Position numbers and translations under genes: made by a program. Below are positions 25,070 through 33,676 of a DNA stretch of 64,000 bases, piece after piece; positions within the stretch are counted from its first letter, which is position 1, and the number at the start of each line of letters is the position of its first letter. The notes beneath the pieces were generated by a model. The model searched no databases. It was given only the letters and a program-made list of their open reading frames with translations, and was not told where the DNA came from. Source of the DNA: Nocardia jinanensis (lineage in GTDB: Bacteria; Actinomycetota; Actinomycetes; Mycobacteriales; Mycobacteriaceae); NCBI RefSeq assembly GCF_014645735.1, contig NZ_BMMH01000009.1, positions 220,901-284,900 of the forward strand, given 5' to 3'.

Positions 25070-25522
25070 CTACTTTTCGTAGAATGTCTGCAGGATTATG
25101 GTGCTCCGGGTTCGGACATTGGCCGTCGCCCGGATCTGCTGCAGCAACTGTTCCAGATGCCGCGGCGAGGCCACCCGCACCAGCAGGATGTAGCTCTCGT
25201 CGCCCGCCACCGAATGGCAGGCCTCGATCCCGGGCATGTTCTGTAGTGCCGCCGGGGCATCGTCGGGCTGGGAAGGATCGAGAGGAGTGATCGCCACAAA
25301 TGCCGACAACAGCTGTCCCAGTGCTTCGGGGTCGACGTTCGCGGTGTAACCACGGATCACGCCGCGCGCCTCGAGCCTGCGCACCCGTGACTGCACGGCG
25401 GATACCGAAAGACTCGCCTTCTCGGCCAGATTGGACAGGGTCGCCCGTCCATCGGACATCAGTTCCCGGATCAGCAGGCGATCGATCTCGTCCAGGGCTG
25501 GTTTTGCCGGTGTTTCCGCCAT
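25070..25522 (-). CDS. lrpA: Lrp/AsnC-family regulator LrpA
   Basis: The 150-residue protein has an N-terminal winged HTH (DEIDRLLIRELMSDGRATLS through SVSAVQSRVRRLEARGVI) and a C-terminal RAM domain (GQLLSAFVAI to TIILQTFYEK) that binds amino acids and drives octamer formation. It matches mycobacterial LrpA, which senses lysine and related amino acids and controls lat. It sits between lat (downstream, same strand) and pcd (divergent), so it probably controls both sides. Confidence 0.93.
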   Translation of the reverse strand: MAETPAKPALDEIDRLLIRELMSDGRATLSNLAEKASLSVSAVQSRVRRLEARGVIRGYTANVDPEALGQLLSAFVAITPLDPSQPDDAPAALQNMPGIEACHSVAGDESYILLVRVASPRHLEQLLQQIRATANVRTRSTIILQTFYEK

Positions 25523-25605
25523 CAGCGAAGGCTAACGTAGCGGACACACGGCCGGAACAGTGTTGTGAACGTTCATTCTCCGGCCCCGCAATTCGCACAG
25601 CGTAT

Positions 25606-25619
25606 TTCGTCCGGACGAA
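25606..25619. promoter_or_regulatory. Perfect 14-bp palindrome TTCGTCC-GGACGAA before pcd
   Basis: It lies in the 112-nt divergent lrpA-pcd gap, 15 nt before the pcd start. A second palindrome, TGAACGTTCA, is at 25566-25575. Either could bind a regulator of pcd or lrpA; neither resembles the CTTGTC half-sites on the lat side. Confidence 0.4.
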
Positions 25620-25634
25620 CCCGAGGAGTTCGTG

Positions 25635-27170
25635 ATGACCGAGACCGACCACGAGACCGTCACCGCCGGATACGCCGATCGGATCGGCACTCTGCTGCGC
25701 GCACTGGAGATCGATCCACCGGCGGCCGGGGAGATGCTCGTGCACAGCCCGATCGACGGTGGAGTGCTCATCGGTCTGCGGCCCGACACCCCAGCGGAGG
25801 TCGATACGGCCCTCGCCGAGGCCGCCGCCGCGTTCGGCTCCTGGCGCCTGGTGCCGGCGCCGCAGCGGGCGGCCGTAGTACGCGAACTCGCCGTCCTGCT
25901 GCGGCGTCATCAGGACGAACTCGCCGAACTCGTCACCCTCGAAGTGGGCAAGATTCCCGCCGAGGCGCGCGGCGAGGTCCAGGAGATGATCGATATCTGC
26001 GAGTTCGCGGTGGGGCTGTCGCGCCAGCTCTACGGCTACACGATGGCCTCGGAGCGGCCGGGCCACCGGCTCATGGAGACCTGGCATCCGCTCGGGGTGG
26101 TCGGGGTGATCTCGGCCTTCAACTTCCCGGTCGCGGTCTGGGCCTGGAACACCGCGATCGCGCTGGTCTGTGGCGACACCGTGGTGTGGAAGCCCTCCGA
26201 CCGGACACCGCTGACCGCCCTGGCCTGCCATACGCTGCTGCGCCGCGCGGCCGATACGGCCGGCGCCGACCGGCGGATCCACCAATTGGTCCTGGGCTCG
26301 GCCGGCGCCGGAGCCCAGCTGACCGACGACGAACGGGTCGCGCTGGTCAGCGCGACGGGTTCGGTGGCGATGGGTCGCGCGGTCGCCCCGCGCGTGGCCG
26401 CCCGGTTCGGCCGCTGCCTGCTGGAGCTGGGCGGCAACAATGCCGCCGTGGTCGGCCCCTCCGCCGATCTCGATCTGGCGGTGCGGGGCATCGTCTTCGC
26501 CGCCGTCGGCACTGCCGGGCAACGATGCACGAGCCTGCGCCGGCTCATCGTGCACTCCACGGTCGCCGATGACCTGCTCGACCGCCTGGTGCGCGCCTAC
26601 CGTCAATTGCGGGTGGGTAACCCGCTCGAACCCGGCGTCCAGGTGGGCCCGCTGCACGGGCCCGATGCCTGGGCGGGGATGTGGGACGCCCTCGCCCGCG
26701 CGCGCGGCGACGGTGGTGAAGTGCTGTGCGGTGGTGACCGTGTCGAACCCGAGGGCCTCGGTCCCGGTGCGTTCTACGCCGACCCGGCGATCGTCCGGAT
26801 GCCCGCCCAGACCGAGGTGGTGCGCGAGGAAACCTTCGCCCCGATCCTCTACGCCCTCACCTACGACGATTTCGATACGGCACTGGCCCTGCACAACGGC
26901 GTCCCGCAGGGGCTGTCGTCGGCGATTTTCACCACCGACCAGCGGGAGGCCGAACGCTTCCTCGCCGCCGACGGTTCGGACTGCGGTATCGCCAACGTCA
27001 ATATCGGCACCTCGGGCGCCGAGATCGGTGGCGCGTTCGGCGGTGAGAAACACACCGGCGGTGGCCGCGAATCGGGTTCGGACGCCTGGAAGGCCTATAT
27101 GCGCCGCGCCACGAACACGATCAACTATTCCACCGAGCTACCCCTCGCCCAAGGCATCCGCTTCGACTGA
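25635..27170 (+). CDS. pcd: Piperideine-6-carboxylate/alpha-aminoadipate semialdehyde dehydrogenase
   Basis: This is a 511-residue aldehyde dehydrogenase of the antiquitin/AmaB branch. It oxidises the lat product to 2-aminoadipate with NAD(P)+. Catalytic elements in order are SAFNFPVAVW, TVVWKPSDRTPLT (NAD site), ELGGNNAAVV with the general-base glutamate, and GQRCTSLRR with the nucleophilic cysteine. The GGAFGGEKHTGGGRESGSD block near the C-terminus is typical of the antiquitin group. ATG 25635 is chosen because GAGGAG lies 6 nt upstream; the adjacent GTG is too close to that box. Confidence 0.94.
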   Translation: MTETDHETVTAGYADRIGTLLRALEIDPPAAGEMLVHSPIDGGVLIGLRPDTPAEVDTALAEAAAAFGSWRLVPAPQRAAVVRELAVLLRRHQDELAELVTLEVGKIPAEARGEVQEMIDICEFAVGLSRQLYGYTMASERPGHRLMETWHPLGVVGVISAFNFPVAVWAWNTAIALVCGDTVVWKPSDRTPLTALACHTLLRRAADTAGADRRIHQLVLGSAGAGAQLTDDERVALVSATGSVAMGRAVAPRVAARFGRCLLELGGNNAAVVGPSADLDLAVRGIVFAAVGTAGQRCTSLRRLIVHSTVADDLLDRLVRAYRQLRVGNPLEPGVQVGPLHGPDAWAGMWDALARARGDGGEVLCGGDRVEPEGLGPGAFYADPAIVRMPAQTEVVREETFAPILYALTYDDFDTALALHNGVPQGLSSAIFTTDQREAERFLAADGSDCGIANVNIGTSGAEIGGAFGGEKHTGGGRESGSDAWKAYMRRATNTINYSTELPLAQGIRFD

Positions 27171-27336
27171 CCGGACCAGGCGACCGCAGACCGGCCTCGG
27201 ATCGGCACCGGCTCCGAACCTGTCACCGGGCCGGGACGAGTCACTACACGCACTCGAACGCCCGGCCGATGTGCTCGGGTCCAGCCCCGGATCTCGCCGC
27301 TGTTCCGGACGCTCCACCTCAGCAGCCGGGGTTAAT

Positions 27337-27455
27337 AGGGTCCCGCCCGCACCGCCGAAGGCGGGGCAATCAGGCGCAGGTCCCGCCTGCACCGCCGAAG
27401 GCGGGGCAATCAGACGCAGGGTCCCGCCTGCGGCACCGAAGGCGCCGCCATGAGC
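27337..27455. repeat. Three tandem units of a 40-bp GC-rich repeat (family C)
   Basis: Units starting near 27337, 27378 and 27418 share GGTCCCGCC(C/T)GCACCGCC and CCGAAGGCGGGGCAATCAG. The third unit is diverged and lies within the last codons of the patatin gene, whose stop (27410-27412) comes from the repeat. Each unit can fold as a short CCGCC-GAA-GGCGG hairpin. The core equals the hairpin at 4693-4711. Confidence 0.75.
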
Positions 27456-28357
27456 TCCGCCACGACGCGGCGGCCGATCTCCATGCCGCGCGCGAGGATG
27501 CCCGGGTCGGTTTCGACGCTGCTGATATCCGGTGACCCGGCCGGTGGATGTATCTGGCACGCCGCCGCACCCATCCCGGCGATCACGCCGTCCTCCAGTA
27601 TCTGCTGGCCGGGCCGCAGCTTCCACGCCCGGTAGGCGCCGGGTGCGATGAACCGCATGTAAGTGCCGCCGACCACATCGTGCAACCAGGGCGCCGGTGG
27701 ACGGCGTTCGTCGGCGCGCCGGGTCCGCAGGATGAGCGCGTGCGTGGCGCCTGCCTTCAGCGCGCTGCGCACCGGGACCGTTTCCGAGAGCCCGCCGTCG
27801 AAATACCGGCGTCCGCCGAGTTCCACCGGAGGACCCGCCAGCAGCGGCAGCCCGGAAGACGCCCGCAGGGCGGTCTGCAGTGTCGCCTTGTCGACGATGA
27901 ACGGGTGCAGGTCCACCGGTTCACCGGTGCGGATATCGGTGGCGATGGGGTGGAATGTGGTCTCGTTGGCCAGGATGGCCGGGAAATCCATCGGGTGCAG
28001 CCCGTCGTACACCTTGTGGACCAGATAGTTCAGATCGAAGGCGGGCCGGCCGCGCAGCATCCGGGTCGGGTCGATGGCCCGGCGCATGATCGCCGCGTCC
28101 GTCCAGGCCTTCAGTCCCCGGCCCGCCCGGCCGCACAGCAGCCAGGCCGCGTTGATCGCGCCCGCCGAGGTGCCGTATACGGAATCGAAGAGCTGGGCCA
28201 TCCCGAGTTGCTCCAGCCCGTGCACCATTCCGCTGGAGTACACCCCGCGGCTGCCGCCGCCCTCGACGATGAGTACGAGCCGGTGACCGTCGGCTCGGCT
28301 ACCGGATGCGAAACGGTCGCGGATCACCTCCACGACCGTCGGTTGTACTGGACTCAC
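27410..28357 (-). CDS. Patatin-like phospholipase family protein
   Basis: The 315-residue protein is a serine-aspartate acyl hydrolase (RssA/patatin fold). It has the oxyanion loop GGGSRG at about 33-38, the nucleophile GTSAG at about 62-66, and a later YFDGGLSE giving the catalytic Asp of the DG(A/G) motif. It is likely a lipid ester hydrolase; the substrate is unknown. The last dozen codons come from repeat C, so the natural C-terminus has been altered or replaced. The GTG start is not backed by a strong ribosome site; an earlier in-frame start is possible but crosses the terminator-like hairpin. Confidence 0.85.
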   Translation of the reverse strand: MSPVQPTVVEVIRDRFASGSRADGHRLVLIVEGGGSRGVYSSGMVHGLEQLGMAQLFDSVYGTSAGAINAAWLLCGRAGRGLKAWTDAAIMRRAIDPTRMLRGRPAFDLNYLVHKVYDGLHPMDFPAILANETTFHPIATDIRTGEPVDLHPFIVDKATLQTALRASSGLPLLAGPPVELGGRRYFDGGLSETVPVRSALKAGATHALILRTRRADERRPPAPWLHDVVGGTYMRFIAPGAYRAWKLRPGQQILEDGVIAGMGAAACQIHPPAGSPDISSVETDPGILARGMEIGRRVVAELMAAPSVPQAGPCV

Positions 28358-28371
28358 CAGGTCACCATACG

Positions 28372-28411
28372 CCGGAGCGGGTGGCGGCATTCGGCCGCGC
28401 ACCCGCTCCGG
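28372..28411 (-). terminator. Long hairpin downstream of accA3
   Basis: CCGGAGCGGGTG at 28372-28383 pairs perfectly with CACCCGCTCCGG at 28400-28411, and the loop itself contains GCGGC/GCCGC. It lies 90 nt past the accA3 stop and just before the patatin start. It should end accA3 transcripts. Confidence 0.65.
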
Positions 28412-28500
28412 AGCAGTGTGCATCCAGTGTTGGTTCACCGGTCGGTATGTCGTCGCATACCGGTCGCGGCCCACAGCGAGGCGGCCGCGGCGAGAGCCGG

Positions 28501-30288
28501 TTACTTGATCTCGGCGAGAACGGTGCCCTGCGTGATCGCGGCACCGGCGGCCACACTCAGCCCGGTCACCACACCGGCCTTGTGCGCGTTGACCGGGTTC
28601 TCCATCTTCATGGCCTCGAGCACCACGATCAGATCGCCCGCCTCGACGGCCTGGCCTTCCTCGACCGCGACCTTGACGACCGTGCCCTGCATGGGCGCGG
28701 TGACCGCGTCACCGGAGGCGGCACCGCCACCCGCGCCGCCCCGCGTGCGCGGCTTCGGCTTCTTGCGCACCGCACCGGCTGCCGCCGGAGCGCCGGAGCC
28801 GATCGAGAACTGACCCGGCAGCGATACCTCGACCCGGCGACCGCCGACCTCGACCACGACCTTCTGCCGAGGCTCGTCGTCCTCGTCGGCCGGGGCGCCG
28901 CCGGTGAACGGCTCGACGGAGTTCTTCCACTCCGTCTCGATCCACTTGGTGTAGACGTCGAACGACTCACCGTCGCCGATGAACGCGGGATCCTCCACGA
29001 TCGCCCGGTGGAACGGGATGACCGTCGCCAGGCCCTCCACGTGGAACTCGGCGAGCGCGCGCCGCGCCCGCTCCAGCGCCTGGGTCCGGTTCTCGCCGGT
29101 GACGATCAGCTTGGCCAGCATCGAGTCGAACTGGCCGCCGATCACGCTGCCCTGCACCACGCCGGAGTCCACGCGCACACCCGGGCCGGTCGGCTCGGAG
29201 TAGGCGGTGACGGGGCCCGGGGCGGGCAGGAAGCCACGGCCCGCGTCCTCGCCGTTGATCCGGAACTCGAAGGAGTGACCGCGCGGGGTCGGATCCTCGG
29301 TGAGTTCCAGCTTCTCGCCGTCGGCGATCCGGAACTGCTGGCGGACCAGGTCGATACCGGAGGTCTCCTCGGTGACCGGGTGCTCGACCTGCAGGCGGGT
29401 GTTCACCTCGAGGAACGAGACGGTATCGCCCTGCACCAGGTATTCGACCGTGCCGGCGCCGTAGTAGCCGGCTTCCTTGCAGATGGCCTTGGCCGACGCG
29501 TGGATGCGGGCGCGCTGGTCGTCGGTCAGGAACGGAGCGGGAGCCTCTTCGACCAGCTTCTGGAAGCGGCGCTGCAGCGAGCAGTCACGGGTCCCGGCGA
29601 CGATCACGTTGCCGTGCTGGTCGGCGATGACCTGGGCCTCGACGTGGCGGGCCTTGTCCAGGTACTGCTCGACGAAGCATTCCCCGCGGCCGAAAGCGGC
29701 GACCGCTTCGCGGGTGGCCGACTCGAACAGTTCGGGGATCTCCTCGATGGTGTGCGCGACCTTCATACCGCGGCCGCCGCCACCGAACGCGGCCTTGATC
29801 GCGACCGGCACGCCGTACTGCTTCGCGAACTCGACGACCTCGTCGGCGTTCTGCACCGGGTCCTTGGTACCCGCGGCCATCGGCGCCTTCGCCCGCTCGG
29901 CGATATGGCGCGCGGTGACCTTGTCACCGAGGTCGCGGATGGACTGTGGGGACGGGCCGATCCAGATCAGCCCGGCGTCGAGGACGGCCTGGGCGAAGTC
30001 GGCGTTCTCGGAGAGGAAGCCGTAACCCGGGTGGATGGCGTCCGCGCCGGATTTGGCGGCGGCGTCCAGGATCTTGTCGAAGACCAGGTAGGACTCGGCA
30101 GAAGTCTGCCCGCCGAGGGCGAAGGCTTCGTCGGCGAGCTTGACGAAGGGTGCGTCGGCATCGGGTTCGGCGTAAACCGCGACACTGCCGAGACCGGCAT
30201 CCTTGGCCGCCCGGATAACGCGCACGGCAATCTCGCCTCGGTTAGCTACGAGTACCTTGGTAATCCGCGCGCTGGCATGGCTGGGCAC
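28501..30288 (-). CDS. accA3: Acyl-CoA carboxylase alpha chain (biotin carboxylase + BCCP)
   Basis: This 595-residue alpha subunit is shared by acetyl-, propionyl- and long-chain acyl-CoA carboxylases that supply malonyl- and methylmalonyl-CoA and mycolate precursors. The biotin carboxylase part carries FGGGGRGMKV (ATP grasp), the HVEAQVIAD segment and EVNTRLQVEHPVTEE. The biotinyl domain at the C-terminus has EAMKMEN with the biotin lysine at about 561. The GTG start has a perfect AGGAGG 5 nt upstream. BirA (35.9 kb) would biotinylate it, and AccD5/AccE5 are encoded 3 kb away. Confidence 0.97.
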   Translation of the reverse strand: MPSHASARITKVLVANRGEIAVRVIRAAKDAGLGSVAVYAEPDADAPFVKLADEAFALGGQTSAESYLVFDKILDAAAKSGADAIHPGYGFLSENADFAQAVLDAGLIWIGPSPQSIRDLGDKVTARHIAERAKAPMAAGTKDPVQNADEVVEFAKQYGVPVAIKAAFGGGGRGMKVAHTIEEIPELFESATREAVAAFGRGECFVEQYLDKARHVEAQVIADQHGNVIVAGTRDCSLQRRFQKLVEEAPAPFLTDDQRARIHASAKAICKEAGYYGAGTVEYLVQGDTVSFLEVNTRLQVEHPVTEETSGIDLVRQQFRIADGEKLELTEDPTPRGHSFEFRINGEDAGRGFLPAPGPVTAYSEPTGPGVRVDSGVVQGSVIGGQFDSMLAKLIVTGENRTQALERARRALAEFHVEGLATVIPFHRAIVEDPAFIGDGESFDVYTKWIETEWKNSVEPFTGGAPADEDDEPRQKVVVEVGGRRVEVSLPGQFSIGSGAPAAAGAVRKKPKPRTRGGAGGGAASGDAVTAPMQGTVVKVAVEEGQAVEAGDLIVVLEAMKMENPVNAHKAGVVTGLSVAAGAAITQGTVLAEIK

Positions 30289-30637
30289 TGAGCCTCCTGT
30301 GTGCAATCTCTTTGTTCGCTGTGCGGGATGGGCCGCGCTTCGGCTCCGCTCCCGCGGATCGGGGTCCGCTGTCCGGCTTCCGAAGAGAATCGGATCGCTT
30401 GGTGGGGCTCCGGGTCCGTGGGTTCGGATCCGCTACGCGGGCTCCGCGCCCGTGGTCGACACTAACTGTCTCGGGGCGAGTGTAGGCAGTCTGCCAACAA
30501 AGGCGGAACTCGGATAGGGCTACCGGGGAGTAGGTCCCAGATCACAATGCTCCCCGAGTGGGTATGTGGAACACTTCGCGACCCCGAAACGCGCTGATCG
30601 CCCGAGTTCACCCGAGTCGCCGGTGCCGGAACGCCAC
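30289..30637. other. 349-nt intergenic region before accA3
   Basis: It contains the accA3 leader with AGGAGG. Beyond that lies a stretch rich in GGATCCG/GGCTCCG blocks (about 30330-30460) that looks like a degenerate relative, in reverse orientation, of the CCTCCGC...CGCTGCGG repeats. The remaining 100 nt next to sseA show no gene. Confidence 0.5.
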
Positions 30638-31495
30638 TCACAGCCCGCCGGTGGCGATCGGCATCCGGACCGAGTTGCCCCACTCTGTCCACGAGCCGTC
30701 GTAGTTGCGCACGGATTCCCGGCCCAGCAGGTACTTCAGGACGAACCAGGTGTGGCTGGATCGTTCGCCGACCCCGCTGTAGACGGTGAGGGGGCCCGCC
30801 TCGATATGGCCGTAGATGTCGTCCAGTTCGGCGCGGCCGCGGAATCGGCCGCCGGAGGTGAGGGCGCTGGTCCAGGGGATGTTGACGGCGGTGGGGATAT
30901 GCCCGCCGCGCAGGGCCGTGCCGGTGCCGCCCTCGCTGGGGTCCCCCGCGTACGCGTGGGGCGAGCGCACGTCGATGAGTGGGTCGCCGAGATGCTCGAG
31001 AACATGCTCACGGAAGGCCCGGAACTTCGTATCGTCGCGTTCGGTGTGCGGGTACCGGCTGCGGGAGGGCTCGGGGGTTTCGAAGACGGTGTCGCGCCCC
31101 TCGCCGATCCACGTGTCGCGGCCGCCGTCGAGCAGGCGGACGTCCGCGTGGCCGAACATGGTCAAAACCCACAGCGCGTGCGCGGCATGGGAGTTACCGT
31201 CATTGCCGTACAGCACGACGGTGTCGTCGTGTTCGACGCCCTGGGAGCGCATGAGTTCGGTGAACCGTTCGCCATCGATATAGTCACGGGTCACCGGGTC
31301 GTCGAGGTCGCTGCGCCAGTCGAGCTTGCTGGCACCGGGAACATGGCCTATGCCGTAGAGGAGGACGTCGGCATTACATTCGATGATCTTCAGTCCGGGC
31401 GTGCCGAGGTTTGCCGACAGCCATTCCGTGGTTACCAGACGGTGTGGGTAAGCATAGGAGGCGAAGGCGGGATATGGGTCCGGGGCGACGGGCAC
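30638..31495 (-). CDS. sseA: SseA-type sulfurtransferase (double rhodanese domain) lacking the catalytic Cys
   Basis: Two rhodanese domains span 285 residues. The N-terminal inactive one holds HVPGASKLDWRSDL and DTVVLYGNDGNSHAAH; the C-terminal one holds IDVRSPHAYAGD and the loop VYSGVGERSSHTWF. Active family members carry Cys at the first position of that loop (YCRxGERS); here residue 240 is Ser, encoded AGC. As written it should not form a persulfide by the classical route. The C-terminal NYDGSWTEWGN is conserved. It is divergent from a SufR-like regulator and next to the acyl-CoA carboxylase genes. Confidence 0.9.
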   Translation of the reverse strand: MPVAPDPYPAFASYAYPHRLVTTEWLSANLGTPGLKIIECNADVLLYGIGHVPGASKLDWRSDLDDPVTRDYIDGERFTELMRSQGVEHDDTVVLYGNDGNSHAAHALWVLTMFGHADVRLLDGGRDTWIGEGRDTVFETPEPSRSRYPHTERDDTKFRAFREHVLEHLGDPLIDVRSPHAYAGDPSEGGTGTALRGGHIPTAVNIPWTSALTSGGRFRGRAELDDIYGHIEAGPLTVYSGVGERSSHTWFVLKYLLGRESVRNYDGSWTEWGNSVRMPIATGGL

Positions 31496-31662
31496 GTTCG
31501 GGTTCCTTCACAGGAGGCGGGCAGTGCTGACGACAGGTTCGAGCCGCACTGTGGATAGTAAGTGTGACTTGACGTGAACTTGTTGGTGAGCACAAAGTCG
31601 GTGCAATGGGCGATTTAGTCGCACATATTTCCGATAAAGTCTCCCCGAAGGAGGGGTGAGCT

Positions 31663-32631
31663 ATGTCTGATTCTTGGCCGCGGCGGCGCCTGCTCGCGAT
31701 CCTCCGCGGCGCGAGCGAGCCCCTCGACGCACAACAGCTGGCGCAGATCACCGGCCAGCATGTCACCACGGTGCGATTCCATCTCGATATCCTCACCCGG
31801 GAGTCGCTGGTCCGGCAGTTCCAGCAACCGCCGCGCGGTCGCGGGCGACCGCGGATCGGGTACAAGGCGGTCCAGCGGACCATCGGGTACCAGGATCTGG
31901 CGCAGGTGCTGGCCGATCAACTGGGACCTGACGCGGAACGACAGGCGGCCGCCGGTCTGGCCGCCGGCCGGGCCTGGGGAGACAAGCTCGATACGGCCGG
32001 GGAGCCGGTCGAGTCGCTGCGCGATGCCAAGGATCGCGTCGTCTCGTTGATGTCGGAGCTGGGTTTCGCTCCCGAACGGGACGGACGCGAGGCCACGCGC
32101 GACCCGGAGGAGGGCGCGGTGGTCCGCCTGACGGCGTGCCCGCTACGCGATCTGGCGCGGACTCACACCGAAGTCGTGTGCGGGGTACACCGGGGGCTGC
32201 TGGCCGCGCTGCTGGAGCGTTCCGGGGCGCAGGGCACGGTCGAGGCCGAACTGGTGCCGTTCGTGGCCGAGGAGATGTGTGAGGTGCACTTGCGGCGGGT
32301 CGCTCCGCCATCGGATCGGGTCCCGGGCGCGGAATCGGCCGAAGCCGCCGCGCGCCGGCGGCCGCAGCCCGGCCGGATCGATCCGGCCGCGGGACAGGCG
32401 GCGCGGTTGTCACGGGTCTCCGGTCAGACGGTGCCGCCGGGCAGTCAGCTGCCGCCCGCGTCCGCCGCACTGGATTCCGATCCGTTCCCGGCCGCTACCG
32501 GGCCGCTGGCACCTGCTGCCCGGCAACAGGGCGGCGGGGCGCTCCGTGGCACTCCGCCCTCAGGGGCGGTCGGCCCACAGTTGGGCGACACCGACGCCAA
32601 CTTCCTGGAGCAGTCGGCGCAGCAGTGGTAG
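31663..32631 (+). CDS. SufR-like winged-helix regulator with candidate Fe-S cysteines
   Basis: Residues 8-70 form an ArsR/MarR-type winged helix (LLAILRGASEPLDAQQLAQI then VTTVRFHLDIL). Residues 155-210 read like the SufR effector domain: Cys159 and Cys173 spaced 13 apart, then Cys206, with HTEVVCGVHRGLL between. In SufR such cysteines bind an Fe-S cluster and gate repression. The tail from 213 to 322 is a disordered Pro/Ala/Arg region. The ATG follows GGAGGGGTGAGCT. The last 72 nt overlap the convergent maf gene. It is divergent from sseA, which suggests a sulfur-related role. Confidence 0.82.
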   Translation: MSDSWPRRRLLAILRGASEPLDAQQLAQITGQHVTTVRFHLDILTRESLVRQFQQPPRGRGRPRIGYKAVQRTIGYQDLAQVLADQLGPDAERQAAAGLAAGRAWGDKLDTAGEPVESLRDAKDRVVSLMSELGFAPERDGREATRDPEEGAVVRLTACPLRDLARTHTEVVCGVHRGLLAALLERSGAQGTVEAELVPFVAEEMCEVHLRRVAPPSDRVPGAESAEAAARRRPQPGRIDPAAGQAARLSRVSGQTVPPGSQLPPASAALDSDPFPAATGPLAPAARQQGGGALRGTPPSGAVGPQLGDTDANFLEQSAQQW

Positions 32632-33204
32632 CCCGATGCCGACCACGCTGGAAGGATCGCCGTCGATCCGGTCGACGAACCAGCCGCCGAGGCCGTCCAG
32701 GGTGAACGCGCCTGCCACCTGCAACGGTTCGCCGGTGGCTATATAGGCGTCCAGTTCGGCGGGATCGGGTTTACCGAAGTGCACGGTGGTGGCACTGCAA
32801 TCGACGGCCTCGGCGGTGACGGCACCGCCGCGCAGGCGCAGCACACAGTGTCCGGTCACCAGATCGGCGAAATGACCGGCCATCGCCTGCCAGCGGGCCA
32901 GCGCCACCTCTGGCGTATGTGGTTTGCCCTGCAGCTCACCGTCGATCAGCAGCATCGAATCGCAGCCGACGACGACGAGATCGGATTCCCCCTCGGCGGT
33001 GTCACCGCTCAGGGTGGCCGCGACGGCCCGGGCTTTCGCCCGGGCCAGTTCGACGACCACTTCCCGCGGCCCGGTATCGGCCGGTAGGGCCGCCGCTACG
33101 GCGTCCTCGTCCACATCCGATACCCGGACGATCGGTTCGATGCCGGCGGCGCGCAGCACCGACCGGCGGGCAGGTGACGCGGAAGCGAGTACCAGCCGGG
33201 TCAC
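32560..33204 (-). CDS. maf: Maf nucleotide pyrophosphatase
   Basis: The 214-residue protein begins LVLASASPARRSVLRAAG, the substrate-binding start of Maf/ITPase-fold enzymes. It also has VVGCDSMLLIDGE, GKPHTPEVALARW and a C-terminal GLGGWFVDRIDGD. The family hydrolyses modified or canonical pyrimidine nucleoside triphosphates. The GTG start is set by CAGGAGA 9 nt upstream and lies 25 nt after accE5, so it is probably the third gene of an accD5-accE5-maf unit. Confidence 0.92.
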   Translation of the reverse strand: MTRLVLASASPARRSVLRAAGIEPIVRVSDVDEDAVAAALPADTGPREVVVELARAKARAVAATLSGDTAEGESDLVVVGCDSMLLIDGELQGKPHTPEVALARWQAMAGHFADLVTGHCVLRLRGGAVTAEAVDCSATTVHFGKPDPAELDAYIATGEPLQVAGAFTLDGLGGWFVDRIDGDPSSVVGIGLPLLRRLLQEVGVGVAQLWADRP

Positions 33205-33229
33205 GTCTGGAAATCTCCTGGAGTCGGTG

Positions 33230-33556
33230 TCAGAACCGCAGATGCGACAGCTGCGGATAGGAGTACGGCGAGAACGGGGAGTTACCGCGGTGCAGCAGCG
33301 TCGCTTTGCCCCACAGGTCCTGCGGGCCGGAATCTGCGGGGGCGCCACCCGCGGCGGCAGCGGTGAACACGCATACCAGCGCGGCGATCTCCGCGTCGGT
33401 GGGCGCACCCTTCTCGATCACGAAGAACGGCTTTTCCCCGTTCGTCGCGGCGGCAGTGCCCGCGTCGGCTTCGGTCGCGGTATCGACCGACACATCCCTG
33501 GTAGCGAGGTCCAGTTCAGCTGCGGCCAATACTTCTTCTTCTGCCACGATCGTCAC
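33230..33556 (-). CDS. accE5: Acyl-CoA carboxylase epsilon subunit
   Basis: The 108-residue protein has a variable acidic N-terminus and the short AccE domain FVIEKGAPTDAEIAALVCVF, followed by a basic-aromatic tail. The epsilon subunit bridges AccA3 and AccD5 and stimulates propionyl-CoA carboxylase activity in mycolic-acid actinomycetes. It lies between accD5 and maf, as in mycobacteria. The GTG start begins TIVAEEE. Confidence 0.9.
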   Translation of the reverse strand: MTIVAEEEVLAAAELDLATRDVSVDTATEADAGTAAATNGEKPFFVIEKGAPTDAEIAALVCVFTAAAAGGAPADSGPQDLWGKATLLHRGNSPFSPYSYPQLSHLRF

Positions 33557-33676
33557 AGTGCCAGATCCTCTCTCTTACCTTGATCGGGCTCGCGCGTTTC
33601 CGCGCTGCCGAGGCGATCTTCTCTCACCGATCGCATACCCGAAATCAGTGTGCGGCCTACTGAGCGTATCGCCGGA

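Noticed and set aside
25017..27053. 678-codon minus-strand frame opposite pcd
   Set aside because: It is a high-GC shadow of the aldehyde dehydrogenase, with Arg/His/Gly-rich composition and no motifs.
27337..27455. Possible miniature transposable element
   Set aside because: No terminal inverted repeats or target-site duplications could be defined; it is kept as a hairpin repeat only.
28306..30291. 661-codon plus-strand frame
   Set aside because: It is antisense to accA3, whose motifs and start are certain.
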